From assembly GCF_000220395.1 (NCBI RefSeq), contig NW_004085911.1, positions 1-64,000 of the forward strand: 64,000 nt of DNA, in the 5' to 3' direction. This DNA is from Ichthyophthirius multifiliis. Its lineage: Eukaryota > Ciliophora > Oligohymenophorea > Hymenostomatida. Within the stretch, counting starts at the first letter, position 1, and the number at the start of each line of letters is the position of its first letter. Made by a program: the position numbers and the translations under genes. The notes below the pieces were generated by a model. That model was not told the DNA's origin, ran no database searches, and saw only the letters and a list, made by a program, of their open reading frames with translations. Below, in pieces: positions 12,406-24,806 of the stretch.

Positions 12406-13486
12406 AATATATATAATATATATATATATAATATATATAATTTATTTTATTTATTATAAGATTAAATTATTTTATATTTTTTATATTTATTTAAATTTTT
12501 AATTACCTAATATATGTAAACTTTTATTGATTTGTCCTGCTTCTTTTAATCTATCTCCTTAAGCTCCTGTTTTGCCTACTTTTTCTGATCCTGCTAAATC
12601 AACTAAATTAATCATTGAGAATTTTTCTGTTTTTCTTCCATCTATTTCTTATCTTTTTCTAAATTCAACAGTTATAATAGTATGTGCCCTTGATGATGAT
12701 GCATTCATTTAAGTTGATGCTATAGTTCTATGTTTAGAACCTTCTTCCATTTTCTATTCAATTTATTCATAACTTTTAACTGGATATTTTGTTAAGTTTT
12801 CTACATAAAATCCTATTGTATTGTTTTCACGAATCCTTAATCCTCCTGATACTCTCTTATTTATAGGAATTAATAAGTCTTGTACTTTCTCATTGTATAT
12901 TTCTAACATAGAAACACTTACTTCATATTCTTCATTATTATATTAACTTTTTTCGATTCTTTTAAATATTTCCTCACAAATAATTGGAACAATTCCTCTA
13001 TTAGGATTATATCCTACCATTGAATAACTTTTACCAGCACCAGTTTAACCATATGCTAATAAACAACAATGATAGCCTTACCAAGCATTATCTAACATCT
13101 AAGAACCTACAAGATCATATACCTTTCTTTAATCTGCATATTTTTCATTTTGGGCTATATACTTAAAAAAATTAAATATTATTATATATAAATTTTATAA
13201 TATATTGTAAATAATATAAATATATAAATATATAAATTTATTTTTATAAATATATATATATATATATTTATTTATATATATATATATTTACTAATCCTTC
13301 TTCATTTGTATTGTATTCTGAATGAGACCAAAATGAAAAATCATAATTAAAATCCCGATTTTTTTTATTATCTTCGATGTTTAATAATTAAGTTTAGTTA
13401 TTTTACATTTTAATACATAATTCAGATCCTAATTCTATTTCTCGTTAATTAAAAGGGCGAACTCTTACTGCTACTTATACACTCAT
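9682..13486 (-). CDS. Kinesin-3 family motor (KIF1/Unc-104-like), poly-Q tail
   Basis: Plus-end microtubule motor, probably for vesicle or ciliary cargo; 1059 aa. Exons: 13486-13292, 13161-12507, 12358-12044, 11998-11381, 11185-11058, 11020-10562, 10491-9682. The summed length is an exact codon multiple. The motor starts [12 protein letters not shown], then P-loop [17 protein letters not shown] (switch I) and LVDLAGSEK (switch II). An FHA domain follows ([19 protein letters not shown]), then a coiled coil with [17 protein letters not shown]. The kinesin-3 tail block [14 protein letters not shown] confirms the family. The frame continues past DDN without TGA into a 17-residue glutamine run made by an ATT microsatellite, and stops at 9684-9682. 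Whether that tail is translated is inference. An earlier natural end is not visible. Confidence 0.92.
9763..9837 (-). repeat. ATT/TAA microsatellite encoding poly-Q in kinesin-3
   Basis: Plus-strand (TTA)17 at 9787-9837, with interrupted units down to 9763. On the minus strand every unit is TAA, read as glutamine, in the frame of the kinesin-3 C-terminus. The peptide is Q17, then NQQQNQQQ. The plus-strand reading (poly-I) is a shadow. Confidence 0.75.
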
Positions 13487-13893
13487 TTAATATACAAATG
13501 TTTATATTTTTTATTAATGTATTACGTTTTTTGTTTTTATTTTTAATAAAAAAAATATAAAATTTTTAATTAATATTTATTTTTAAATTTTTTTTTTTTT
13601 AATTGATAATTTTGTGCATATATTTAATTAAAATATTATATTATTTAATTATTTATAAAAAAAAGTAAATTTTTTTTTTATACTATTAAAATATTAAAAT
13701 AAAAAGCAAAATATTTTATATACAAATTATAAAATATTATCTTATGTATACATAATATTGAAAATATTAATATATATATAATTTAATTTTTTATATTAAA
13801 TAAAATTATAAATATATATATAAATATAAATTTATTTATTTTTAATTTTATTTATACAAAAAATAAAATTTATATAAATATCATACTATTTTT
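13487..13893. other. Intergenic, 5' of kinesin-3
   Basis: A/T-rich DNA between the kinesin-3 start and the stop of the next minus-strand gene. No gene or conserved site is recognised. Confidence 0.65.
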
Positions 13894-14964
13894 TCACAAT
13901 AATTTTTAATTAGGAATTTTAATTATTTTTTTCTTACTTTTTACAGGTGAATGATTAATTAATTAATTATTAAGAACAAGTTTAATGCCATTTTTTGAAC
14001 TTTAGACTATATTATTACCTTTTAATTCATTTATTTCGTTTGTTAGTATGAAAAATAATTAATTACTTTTTTAAAATTCTCCATATAATTACGATTCTTT
14101 ATTTTTTTAAAATAAAATATTTGCACTTTTTATATTTCTAAAATTATCATTTATATTATTTTCCTAAATATCACTTTTTGGTTAAAAAAAACTTATTTAT
14201 TAACCTTATATATGTATATTTGGTTAAAAACCTTTCTTTTTTTCTCCTAAAAAATAAATCTCATTTTTTTCTTTTTTTTTGTTTATTTTTTCTTACTGTA
14301 TTATTATTTCCTTTTAACGAGTAAAATTCCATATTTATATTGGCGAAAACCCTTTAACCTCATCTTAAATTTTTGGAATATTTTACTTTTATTTTTTTTG
14401 AATATTTATGTAATTTTTATGTGTAGTTTTTTATGAAGAAAATTGCTTAAAATGTCAATTTTTTTGCTCTTTTTCAAATATTCTTTCACTTATTATTTCA
14501 AGATTTTCTATGTTTGGGACTTGTTTTTTAATAAAATGTTAATTTTTATATATTTTGGGGATTTTAATAATATTATCTAATTTTCTTTTGACAGTTTTTG
14601 GCTCAATATGGTTTTATTATTATCTATTAAATAATAATAACTAATCAATAAGGTTAATTTTAAACTCTTTTTAGGATTTTTATTCTTTTTATTTGATAGG
14701 GGATAGACTAAATATGAATTATTTTTTAGTTTAATTTGTATAAAAATAACGTTTGATTTAATAATCTTTTTTAATTTCCTCTTTCTTACTTGTAAAAGTA
14801 TTTAAACTAGTACCAAAAGTTCTCAAATCTTTAAATTTGTAATCTTCTTCTTATTCCCATTAAGAAACACTTTATTTTTTTGGGGAAATATTTACTTTTT
14901 TCGGTTTTTCTTCTGAAAATTCAAAAATTTTTTCGTTTTCTTCTTCTTAAAAAATTTTTTGCAT
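13894..14964 (-). CDS. Hypothetical K/Q/N-rich protein with an in-frame TGA
   Basis: An unrecognised protein of about 356 codons. The N-terminal part is acidic and then basic (EEEDYKFKDLRTFGTSLNTF, VPNIENLEIISERIFEKEQK). The C-terminal part reads DEVKGFSPIQIWNF, IYFLGEKKKGFQPN, LYGEFQKSNQLFFILTNEI and KNGIKLVLNNQLINHSP. Both halves look coding and share one frame, but a TGA interrupts them at 14457-14455. Three A-runs within about 100 nt (A7, A8, A5) could each lack one base and together explain it. A stop/readthrough, two genes or a decaying gene are the alternatives. It is divergent from the ORP gene, with 207 bp between the starts. Confidence 0.5.
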
Positions 14965-15171
14965 TTTTTTTATTTTTTTTTCGTTAAAAAATTATTTTTT
15001 AAAATATTAATTTTTTTTTATTTAACAATTATAAAAAATTTAAAAAATAATTTAAAAAAAAAAATCCTAAAAAAAAAATATTTAAAAATAAATTATAAAA
15101 TATTCGAAATAAACTTTTTTTTTTTTTTTAATAAAATAAAAATATAAAAAACCAAATAACCAAAAAAAAAA

Positions 15172-16305
15172 ATGAACTAAAAAACCAGCCTATAATATTT
15201 TATTAATGAGGAAGTCCCTCACACAGACTTATCGAAATAACAAATAATCGACGAAATACTATCTTTAAAATTAATAAGATACGTCGACTAGCCTCCTCGT
15301 AGTAAATAATCTGATAAATCCGGTGGTAAAAGTTGTTTAAATAGCTAAATGGTGACTACAATAAGATCAGTAGGTTAACACGTAATATAAGAAATAGGTA
15401 AAAAATTATTATCTGGTGATTTAAATTTAACTAAGGTTTCATTTCCAATAAAATGTTCGGTTGCTTAAAGCGCATTAGAAAGGGTAGCTAGAGGTACTTG
15501 TTTTTTTCCCATATATTTAGGGAAAGCCGTATAAATATTAAATAATGCAGAGAGACTTAAATATGTAATAACAGCTACTATAGCTAATTTTTTTGTAAAT
15601 TGTACTTTCCTTAAACCACTAAATCCTGTTTTGGGGGAGACTTTTTAGGCATATTATAGAGATGGGACTGCTGTTTATTGTGAATAAATTAGCCATCACC
15701 CCCCTATAACTTATTATTTATGTATAGGAAAGGGTTTTAGGTGTTATGGATATTATGTGTACGAGACTAAGGCTGGATTAAATTCTTTGACTTTAAAAAA
15801 TAAAGGAGTTCGGACTGTGGAATTTCTAGATGATAAAAATAATGTAATATAAAAAATAATTTATAATTTCGGAGAAGAAAATTATTCAGGAATTTTTTTC
15901 GGGACAATGAAAATCGAAACAAATGGTATTTTAATTTTCAAAGATATTAAAAACAATATTTTCGCATAGATAGAACTCGCGAAAGTGAAAAATAAACCTT
16001 CTGATTATTTCCAAGGAATAATTTAAGAAAACAATATAACTATAAGCAATGTTTTTGGGTCATATATGTCACATATAGAATTTGATGAAGTTAGATATTG
16101 GGATTATAGATAGGGTCTACCTCTCAAATTATTACACGAATAAAAACCAATAAAAAGTGATAGTTCTTTTAGGGAAGATTTATAGCTTTTGTCTATGAAT
16201 GCTGTTAATCAGGCATAAAAAGCTAAAGAATAAATAGAAAATAATTAAAGATAAGATGCTATTTTAAGAAAAAATAATTAATAAAATTAAGAATTGGTTA
16301 AATGA
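15172..16305 (+). CDS. Oxysterol-binding protein-related protein (ORD only)
   Basis: Lipid-transfer protein that exchanges sterol or phosphoinositide lipids at membrane contacts. It is 377 aa with no introns. The fingerprint EQISHHPPI is present, preceded by LNPVLGETFQAYYRDGTAVYC. Other ORD landmarks are VSFPIKCSVAQSALERVA and VFGSYMSHIEFDEVRYWDY. There is no PH domain, FFAT motif or membrane segment, so it is a short ORP with only the lipid-binding barrel and a C-terminal helix (FREDLQLLSMNAVNQAQKAK). Its stop is 222 bp from the stop of the convergent RAD51-paralog gene. Confidence 0.93.
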
Positions 16306-16527
16306 ATAAAATATATATAAATTTATAAAAAAATAATATATATATATATATAAATTTATATATATTACTTATTATGATTTTTCTTAATTTTTTATTATAT
16401 TTTTTTCTATATATTAATTTTAATAAAATGATATTATTTATATTTCTTTTTTAATTTATGTTTTTTAATATTTTAAATATATTTTTTTTTTTAATATCTA
16501 AAATAAATCATCATTTTATTATAATTA

Positions 16528-17703
16528 TCATTTCTAGTCCTGTTTTAGTTATAATATATTATATACGTTTATTAATTATTTTTTATGCTGTATTTATTAA
16601 TTTTAATGGGATAATGTAGTTTTTATTATTTTACGATTTTTGCATGTATAAATGATTATCTGTAAAATTACATAATACAAAACCTATTTTTTTTTATATT
16701 TTTTTTAAAATATTAAAACATAATATATACTATGCTCAAAATTTGGATTCAAATATAAATTATATTTTGTATTATTTTATTAAATATTTAAGTTTACTGT
16801 ATTTGTATAAATAAGAGCTATATTATTTACTTTTAAAAATTCTTTTATTTCAATTAAAATCGATGTAATCTCATTTATTTTCTGGAATTATTTATTTGAA
16901 TTATAACTTAATAATTTTAATATAATCCCATCTAAAACAACTAAATTTATTTGTTTATTTATTTTTAAATATTCAACCAAATTTTTTATATATAATAATC
17001 CTTCTTCTTCTGTGCTAATTACCTTTAAAATTATTTTATCTAAATCTATTTCTTACTCATCTTTTATTTGCATAAATCTTTCAATTAAAAATTAATTCTG
17101 AAAGTCTACAAATAGGCTTTTTGTATCTTTTTTAAATTAATTTTTTACTAAATAATGCATACAAAGTGTTGTTTTTCCTATTCCATAAATACCATCTTTA
17201 AATATAATATGCATTGATATTTTTATATATATTTTTTTTACATATTTATGTTATTTTTCCATATTCAATAAATGTATTTATTTCATCTTATTATTATCTT
17301 ATTTGTTAATTTTAAGAATATTATGAAAAATATTATATATATTAACTTTCTTTTTCATTTTAATATAAAAATTCTATTTTTTAAAAAATATTTTTTTTTT
17401 TTTTTTGAAAAAATATTAAACATTAAGTTAAAAATACTATTTAAAGGTTTTTATAATTCATTCATTATTTATTAAATTATATTTTCAATTTTATTTAAAC
17501 TTTCCTTTTCTATTATAAATTCTTAATGTTATTCTTTATGTTTATAATTAATGTAATCTTCTATTGTATCGATTCCGCTTAATTCTAAATTATCTAAATA
17601 TTTTTTTTCATTTTAATTTAATAAATGCGAAATTCCTTAAATCTAAAAATATTTTTTTATTTTATATATAAAAATATTAAATAAATACTTTGAAATATTT
17701 CAT
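16528..17703 (-). CDS. RAD51/RecA-family recombinase paralog
   Basis: Recombination and repair ATPase related to RAD51 paralogs; 339 aa. Exons: 17703-17689, 17642-17438, 17373-17242, 17195-16528. Introns are 46, 64 and 46 bp and all phases agree. The start follows LELSGIDTIEDYI, like the RAD51 N-terminal helical domain. It then has ITQIYGIYGIGKTTLCMHYL (Walker A, GIYGIGKTT), LFVDFQNQFLIERFMQI, and INLVVLDGI (Walker B). The next block, NEITSILIEIKEFLKVNNIA, fits the RecA core. The C-terminal third is divergent. It is not RAD51 or DMC1 themselves, which are far more conserved. I cannot say which paralog (RAD51B/C/D, XRCC2/3) it is. Confidence 0.78.
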
Positions 17704-17805
17704 TTTTTTTAATATCTAAAAAAAAACAATAAGTTAAAATAAAAAATAAAAATTATATAAAATTTGTAATAATAAAAAAAAAAATAGAAAAAATTTATAA
17801 ATAAT

Positions 17806-20520
17806 TCAATTTTAATATTATTAAGAATCTTCATAATGATTACAATTAATTTTATAAAAATCATTCTAATCATCATTTTAATTTTCTTAAGTAAAACTAT
17901 ATATTTTTAAAGGTTAATACAATTAAGGTTTAAATGAGCATCGATTTAATTCTTATTAAATTAATTTTTATTATTCTTCAAATATTTTATTTTCTTTATT
18001 CTAAAAATAAAAAAACATTTTTCAAAAATAAAAATAAAAAAATTGAATAAAAACAAATAATAAAAAAAAATATATTACAAAAATATATATATAAAAAAAA
18101 ATTATAAAAAAAATATAAAAAAAAATAAAAATAAGATATATATAAATAACATATAATATATTTTTTTAAAAATAAAATAAAAATACTTATATAGTTTCTA
18201 ATCCATGTTTATAAATTCCTTCAAATTTTTAATAACTTCTTTTTTTCGCTAATTTTTAAGAAATATCGTTAATTTAAGGTTTAAAAAGAAAATTATTATA
18301 TTCTGATTTTTTATTATCCCATTTTTCTTTAAAATTATGTAATAAATTATCTCTTTAATAAATAGTTAATTAATTCAAAAGTTTTTCCGAAATTTAAAAA
18401 AAGCTCTCATAATTCAACTATAAATTATTCTATTGCATTCCATAAAATAAAGGTCTATAAAACTATTATAGATCATTCGAAAGCTACGAAAAATCAATTT
18501 TTTCATATGTAATTTACCCATCTTAATCACTATCTAATAAATTAAAAATCGTTTAAATTTTATCTTTTTTGACTTGTTCTAATATTTAGTTTGATCTATC
18601 CGATACTATTGGTTAGCTTTATTATTATTTCTACATCTTTTCTAATAAATGCATCTATTTTATTTACTTCTCTTCTTTTTTATTATATAAATAATCCCAA
18701 ATTGTCTAATTTCCTATATCTCTCTATATTATTTTTTAAAAAAATTATAATATTATTACATATAATACATATAAAGGATCTCTTCCTATATTAGGTTTAA
18801 AAGTAGATTAATTTTATTAATCTCCAATTTATTTTAATTTTTATCTTTTTTTACATAAATAAACTACTTTTTTTTTAAAAAAAATACTCTTAAATTCTTC
18901 TTTATTATTCATAGGATTTTTACATCATTCTATCTATAAAAGATATTTATGATTCTTATACTTTTTAAGATTATTAATAAAGGCAAATTTTAGGTTAAAA
19001 TGAATATTCAACTTATTCTCTAAATAAATATAAAATTATTAATATATTTTATTAAAAATATTTACTATTAATAAGATTTTTTTCTTTATTATCTTAAATA
19101 ATTTTCAGCATATAATTCCTAAAATCTATTACTAATATGTGGATTATGTTCTTTTTTTAATTAACAAATATAATTGCTCCTAAAATGGTATATAAAATAA
19201 ATACATATATTAACAAAAAATTATATTTTATAAAATAAAATATACATTTTATTTATTTCAGGTTTAAAAGTACAATTTAAATCTTACATTTATAATTAAG
19301 TGTTTCTTTAAAATTCTAATTTTTATTTTGTTGATTATCCTTTCCTTAATAAATAGTCTTCTGTAGATTAAAATTATTATCTTTATTGAATATTCTTATT
19401 ATAAAATAAATTATAAGTAAAATATGATAAAATATTTATAAATATAAAATATTATATATTATAATTATATAAATAATCATATATTTATATAAATTATACT
19501 TAATATTATTAGTTTTATTAAATTTTAGGTTTGAATGTTAATTCTTTTTACATTTTTTAATTTTATTCGGCTTTAATTTTTTCTATTTTTTTTTCCAATT
19601 TTTATTTTTGTTATTATCCTCTTTAATATATTTCTTCTCCAGGATTATCATTTTTTTTTATTAAAAATCTTATGTTATATTTTTATTGCTCAAACTTATA
19701 TTTAATTTATTTTCTTAACTATAATTTTAATATTTTTTTTCTCTTAATTTAGCCTATATTTATTAAAATTAAGAAATAAAATAAAAATTATTTATAAAAA
19801 AAAAACTTCCTAATATAATCTTTCAAATATATCTTATTGATCTTTTATTTTGTTTAATTGATTAATATTAATATTATTTTTATCATTGTTATTATTATAA
19901 TTATTATTTTTATTATTATTATTATTTTTATTATTATTTTAATTATTAACATAATTTTTATCATTGATAATATTATTATTTTTATCTTCAAATTTAAATA
20001 TGTCTTTAGAATTTAATGTATTTTAAACTCTTTAATTTATTAAACCATTTTATTATTAATTATTTTAATAGTTTAGATTTGATTAATTTTCATTATTTAT
20101 TTATTTGTTACATATATAATTATTTATTTTAATATTTTATTACAATTATATTTATTTTCTTTCTTATAAAACTGTCAATATATTATTTTCTATATTCTAT
20201 GCTAGTGTTTTTATTGCTTATTCATTTAAATTATGCTATTAGCAAAAAACTATTGCTTTTTAATATGGATTATCATTTTCATAAATATCTAGAATTTCTT
20301 TTTAATCTTCACCTATTTCAATTGTCATAGTTAAAAAATGATTATTTTGCTATTATTGTTATTATATATTTTTTTTAAATGGAGACAAAGGGATATATTA
20401 TTATTATATATTTTCTATAAATTAAGTTTAAGATTTTCCGCATTATTTAAAATTTTATGATTTTAATTAATTTAAAAGTTTTTAGTCTTATAAAGTTAAT
20501 TATTATTTTTAAATATTCAT
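17806..20520 (-). CDS. EF-hand, FKPxI-repeat Q/N-rich protein
   Basis: A large unrecognised protein of about 723 aa in eight exons: 20520-19807, 19753-19500, 19394-19246, 19179-19066, 19019-18888, 18844-18769, 18723-18187, 18000-17806. The N-terminus holds IEIGEDQKEILDIYENDNPY and AIVFCQQHNLNEQAIKTLA, a small domain common before coiled coils in ciliate proteins. A Q/N tract follows. Several short modules repeat the signature F-K-P-x-I/L, for example TFKPEINKM, TFKPNIGRD, LFKPQINDI and SFKPQLYQ. One canonical EF-hand loop, DSDQDGQITYEK, suggests calcium binding. One A is missing from the sense A8 run at 19740-19733. The 45-bp intron 18724-18768 is a codon multiple and could be retained. Confidence 0.72.
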
Positions 20521-20948
20521 TTTATTAAATATATTATTATTTTGATTTAAAAAAATTATAATTATTAATTTTGTTTGAACATATGTAATTTAAATATATT
20601 AATTAAAAAAAAGTAAAAATAATTAGTAATAATTTTAAATATTAAAAATTTTAATTGAAAAAATTAAATTAATAAAAAAATTTAATTAATAATTTATTTT
20701 TTAAATTGTAATTAATATATCATAATAAATTAAAAATTTGCAAAAAAATCATTATAAATAATAATAAAATATTTAATAAATTATTAAAAATTAATAAAAA
20801 AATAATATTTTTAATAATTATATATTATATAAAAAAATTAAATTAATTAAAATAATATTAATTAATAAAAAATAAATAATCAAAAAAAAACTAATATATA
20901 TATTTAAATTATTTTAGAAATATAAATATATATATTAATTAAAATATT

Positions 20949-20980
<32 letters not shown>

Positions 20981-21170
20981 TATATATTATTTATTTTCTT
21001 TATTAACTATAATTTTTATTTTATAAAAACATTTCTAAAAAATAAATTTAATATTTTTTAATTAGTTATTATTATTTTTTAATCTTTTATTATATATAAT
21101 TTATTAATATTTTTTGATTTTCTAAAAAAATAAATTAAAATTTTTCACTAAAATAAATATTTAAAAAGGT
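20521..21170. other. Divergent intergenic region
   Basis: 650 bp of A/T-rich DNA between the starts of the EF-hand-protein gene and SURF1, including a (TA)n run near 20950-20980. No promoter motif is recognised. Confidence 0.65.
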
Positions 21171-21715
21171 ATGTATTTATTTAACAGAATCAACAGATTA
21201 AGGTATATGTTATCTAATCCAGCTGGATAATTATTTTTAGGATCTATTGGAATAATTACTGCTTACAATACATTTTATCATGTTACAAAATATTTTAATC
21301 TGAACGAATAGTGGAAAAATGTATATAAAAATCTGTCTAATTAAGAACCTTATTATTTATAAGGAGAAGAAGCATTGATTTATCCATGGTTAATAGATAA
21401 TAATATAAAAGACTGGGAATTCAAATAAGTAAGAATAAGAGGTTATTTTAAAGATGAAAGATTTTTCGTACGTAGAAAAAGAGATGGAAAAGAAGGATTT
21501 TTAGTTTTTGCTCCATTCGTTACAGCTGTAAAAAGATTAAATCATAGACCTTAAATAAAAGAAGTGTTACCGGTAGAACATGTTATTTTTGTTAACATAG
21601 GTTGGGTAGCACTTGAACATTAAAAGAGTGTAGAATTAGGAAGTGAAATAGCACCATAATTAGTAAATAAAAAAAAATAATTGATATAAAAAAAAATGAA
21701 TATATATATATAAAC

Positions 21716-21761
<46 letters not shown>

Positions 21762-22284
21762 TTATATTTATATTTATATTTATATTTATATTTATATTTA
21801 TATATTATTTATCTTATCTAGGATCTTGATGAATCTTAATTTTATACTGATTTTTATACATGTATAATTTCTTTTATTTATTTATTCTTTTTTTTCTTTA
21901 TTTTAAATAGAATTAAATCCTAATCCGGAAAATCCTAATGAAAAAGAATAAATAACAATGACAGAAATATAAGGTATTGTAAGAAAAGGAGAAACTGAAA
22001 ATTGGCTTACTGGAAGAAGAAATTGGCCTTAATAAAGTATTTTTAATTGGGTAGATTTAGATTTTATGGCTAGATTCTTCAGAGTTTTTAATTTAGATTC
22101 TGCTAAAGCTGCATATATTGAAAGAGTTGTTTCTGAATTAGAAGAAGAAAGCTATCCTATACCATCTACTAAAGAAAACTTTGATAAACCTTTAATAACT
22201 CCTTAATATCATTCTTAATAATTAAGCTTAAATATAGCATTATCTGTTTTATCTTTTGCTTCCATATTATTTTTGAAGCGTTGA
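21171..22284 (+). CDS. SURF1: SURF1-like cytochrome c oxidase assembly protein
   Basis: Mitochondrial inner-membrane assembly factor for complex IV; 301 aa. Exons 21171-21662, 21822-21861 and 21911-22284. The 40-nt middle exon is supported by phase on both sides. An N-terminal membrane segment (LFLGSIGIITAYNTFYHV) and a C-terminal one (LNIALSVLSFASILFL) flank the domain, as in SURF1. Between them are WEFKQVRIRGYFKDERFFV, LVFAPFVTA and HVIFVNIGWV. Exon 3 gives GIVRKGETENW and NWPQQSIFNWVDLDFMARFF, the family's G-x-V/I-R-x-G-E and N-x-P...W...D pattern. Other SURF1-family (SHY1-like) proteins cannot be separated by eye. Confidence 0.88.
21748..21803 (+). repeat. Hexamer TTTATA tandem array in SURF1 intron 1
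   Basis: About nine copies of a TTTATA/TATATT hexamer, directly after a (TA)n run, inside the 159-bp first intron of SURF1. It accounts for most of the extra length of that intron compared with the usual 40-60 bp. Confidence 0.8.
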
Positions 22285-22519
22285 ATTATTATATAAAATA
22301 TTATAAAAAATTTATTATTAAAAATATATAAAAGATTTCATAAAAATTAAAAAAAAATAGTTATTTAATTATATTTTAAATATATATAAATAAAATAAAA
22401 TTATATATATATATATATATAAATTTATATATATAAATATTTTTTTTGATAAAATATATATAAATATATTTATGATTTATTCATATTTATAGATAAATAT
22501 AAATATACATGTTTATAAA

Positions 22520-24806
22520 TCAAATTTTTGAATTTATACCTCTAAGATTTCTTTCTAAAATAAAATTTCTAATATTCTCTTCAATTTCCTACAAATCACA
22601 TTTAATTCTTGCCACTCCAGTTTTCATAGCTGATTCTGCGACTGCTTTTGCTACTGCAATTGGTACCCTTGTATCTAGACTACTTGGTATAATATTATCT
22701 GGAGATAGTTCATAATCTGGTATTAATTATGAAATAGCTTATGCTGCTGCCATTTTCATTTCTAAATTAATTTCTTTCGCTCTTACATCTAATGCTGCTC
22801 TAAAAATACCAGGGAATGCTAATGAGTTATTAACTTGATTTTTAAAATCTGATCTTCCTGTACCAACTATATATGCACCTTCTTTTTTTGCATCTGCAGG
22901 CATTATCTCCGGTTCTGGATTTGCCATTGCTAAAATCATACTTTTTTCATTCATAGTCTTTACCCATTCAGGTTTAAAGGCTTTTGCAGCCGAAACACCT
23001 ATAAAAACATCAGATTTCTTAACACATTCTTCTAAGCTACCTATTACATTTTAAGGATTCGTCAATTCAGCAAGTTCATCTTTCTGTTTATTCATATTAA
23101 TAGGTCTATTTTTATATATAGAACCTTTTGTATCACATATGATGATATTTTTTATTCCAATACCAAGTAATAAAGTAGCTTTTTAAAAAATAAAAATAAA
23201 AAAAATAAAAAAAAAAATTACTTATAGATAATCCAGCTGCCCCTCCTCCATTTACAATTAATTTAATATTTTCGGCTTTTTTTCCTGTTAATCTTAAGCA
23301 ATTTAATACTGCAGCAAGTGTAACAATAGCTGTTCCATGCTAATCATCATGAAAAACAGGAATATCTAGTCTTTATTTGAGTGTATTTTCAATTTCGAAA
23401 CATTCTGGAGCTTTTATATCTTCTAAATTAATGGCACTAAAGACCGGTGCAATTCTTTCAATAATATTAATTAATTTCTTAGGATCTTTTTCCTAAATAC
23501 ATATCGGAACTAGGTCTACTCCTCCTAATTATTTAAAAATACAACTCTTTCCTTCCATTACAGGTAAACCAGCTCCTGCCCCAATATCTCCGAAACCTAG
23601 AACAGCTGTGCCATTGCTAATAATAGCAGCCCAATTGCTTTTAAAAGTCAATTCTCTAACTAAACTAGGCTATAATAATATCTCGTCTTCAATAGCCTCA
23701 TATGAGGCTTACTAAATCAACTCAAATACATCATCCAAACTTTTCATTTTGATCTTCGATTAAGTCTTAATCATTCCCTAAAACCTGGCGTGTAAAGCCA
23801 GGGAGTTTTATTCATGAGAATGTCCTATTAAATGAAAATCATTAGGCCATCTTTAAATCCAGGCTTTATTTCCTTCAAAGAAATAATTCTTAAATCTTGC
23901 AATAACACTCTCTTTTGTATAAATAGGTGTAAAAATATTATTTGCATGTAAAAATTCCACACAAACTTTCTATAAAATTACTGTTAATTTAGTTTTATTA
24001 TTTAAAGCTTCCTTATTTTCCATTATTTTCTCAAAAACATGCTCTATTAAGCTATTTGGAACAAACCCCTTCACAACACAATCCATACATCCTCTTAAAA
24101 TAATTGAAGAAATAAACCCACAAGGCAATTCCTTATCTAAACCATTTTTTTTTAACAACTATCTAATATAGTTTCTTTAATGAGAACCGAAAATAAGTAA
24201 AGAAACGTCATTTCTCTTCGATAAAATATCTTATATTTACAAACTTCGTTCTTCTTTTACATTAAAAAGCTCAACTCCGACATAAGAAGAGCTTAAACTA
24301 GTAAAAGCCTCTATAAAATCTTCAATATTTTGGCATTTATTTATGTTAATAACGAAAGGATAAGCATCTATATTTGTATGTATCTTATAAAATAAGCAAT
24401 TAGCCTCTAATTAAGGAATAGCAGCATCTATATGCCATTTATTAGTTTCAAAAGCATGATAATCAGTTCCATCAGTAACTAAAGCTAATGCATTACCTAT
24501 ATAAAATATATATAAATATTTTATAAATTTATAAATATATGTATAAATATTTTATAAATATATGTTTAAATAAAAAAGACCTAAATTTGTATATTTATAT
24601 ATATTATTATAATCTTTTTATATTTCTAAGCAACTAGCTCCTACACCAGGAGAATATACTAAAGATAAAGAAAATGAATCATAAATAGGAACTTTTAATT
24701 TTATTTAAAGTAACCCATGGTATCTTTTTAAGTTCTAACGTAAACGAGCATTACACATAGGAGCGTTTTATTAATTTTATCTTAATTCAGTATTAGCTGC
24801 ACCCAT
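22520..24806 (-). CDS. Malic enzyme with tandem (degenerate + active) malic domains
   Basis: Oxidative decarboxylation of malate to pyruvate with NAD(P); 719 aa. Exons 24806-24581, 24496-23222, 23178-22520. The total is an exact codon multiple. Residues 1-310 are a malic N-domain: [21 protein letters not shown] (catalytic Tyr51), then [20 protein letters not shown], which has lost the Gly-rich and Glu-Asp metal motifs. From about residue 305 the pattern restarts: [20 protein letters not shown], where YSPGV is replaced by VFELIQQAS. It then continues with [53 protein letters not shown] and [15 protein letters not shown]. The NAD domain ([25 protein letters not shown]) follows. Reading TAA as Gln is what joins the halves; there is no TGA between them. 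The N-terminus shows no clear targeting peptide. Confidence 0.9.

Noticed and set aside
23784-23802. CCTGGC-GTGTAAA-GCCAGG hairpin
   Set aside because: It lies inside the malic-enzyme coding sequence (codons for SLALHAR) and needs no separate function.
22520-24806. Two separate malic-enzyme genes, split near 23810
   Set aside because: The apparent stop is TAA (Gln in this code). The frame is continuous and exon totals fit one protein.
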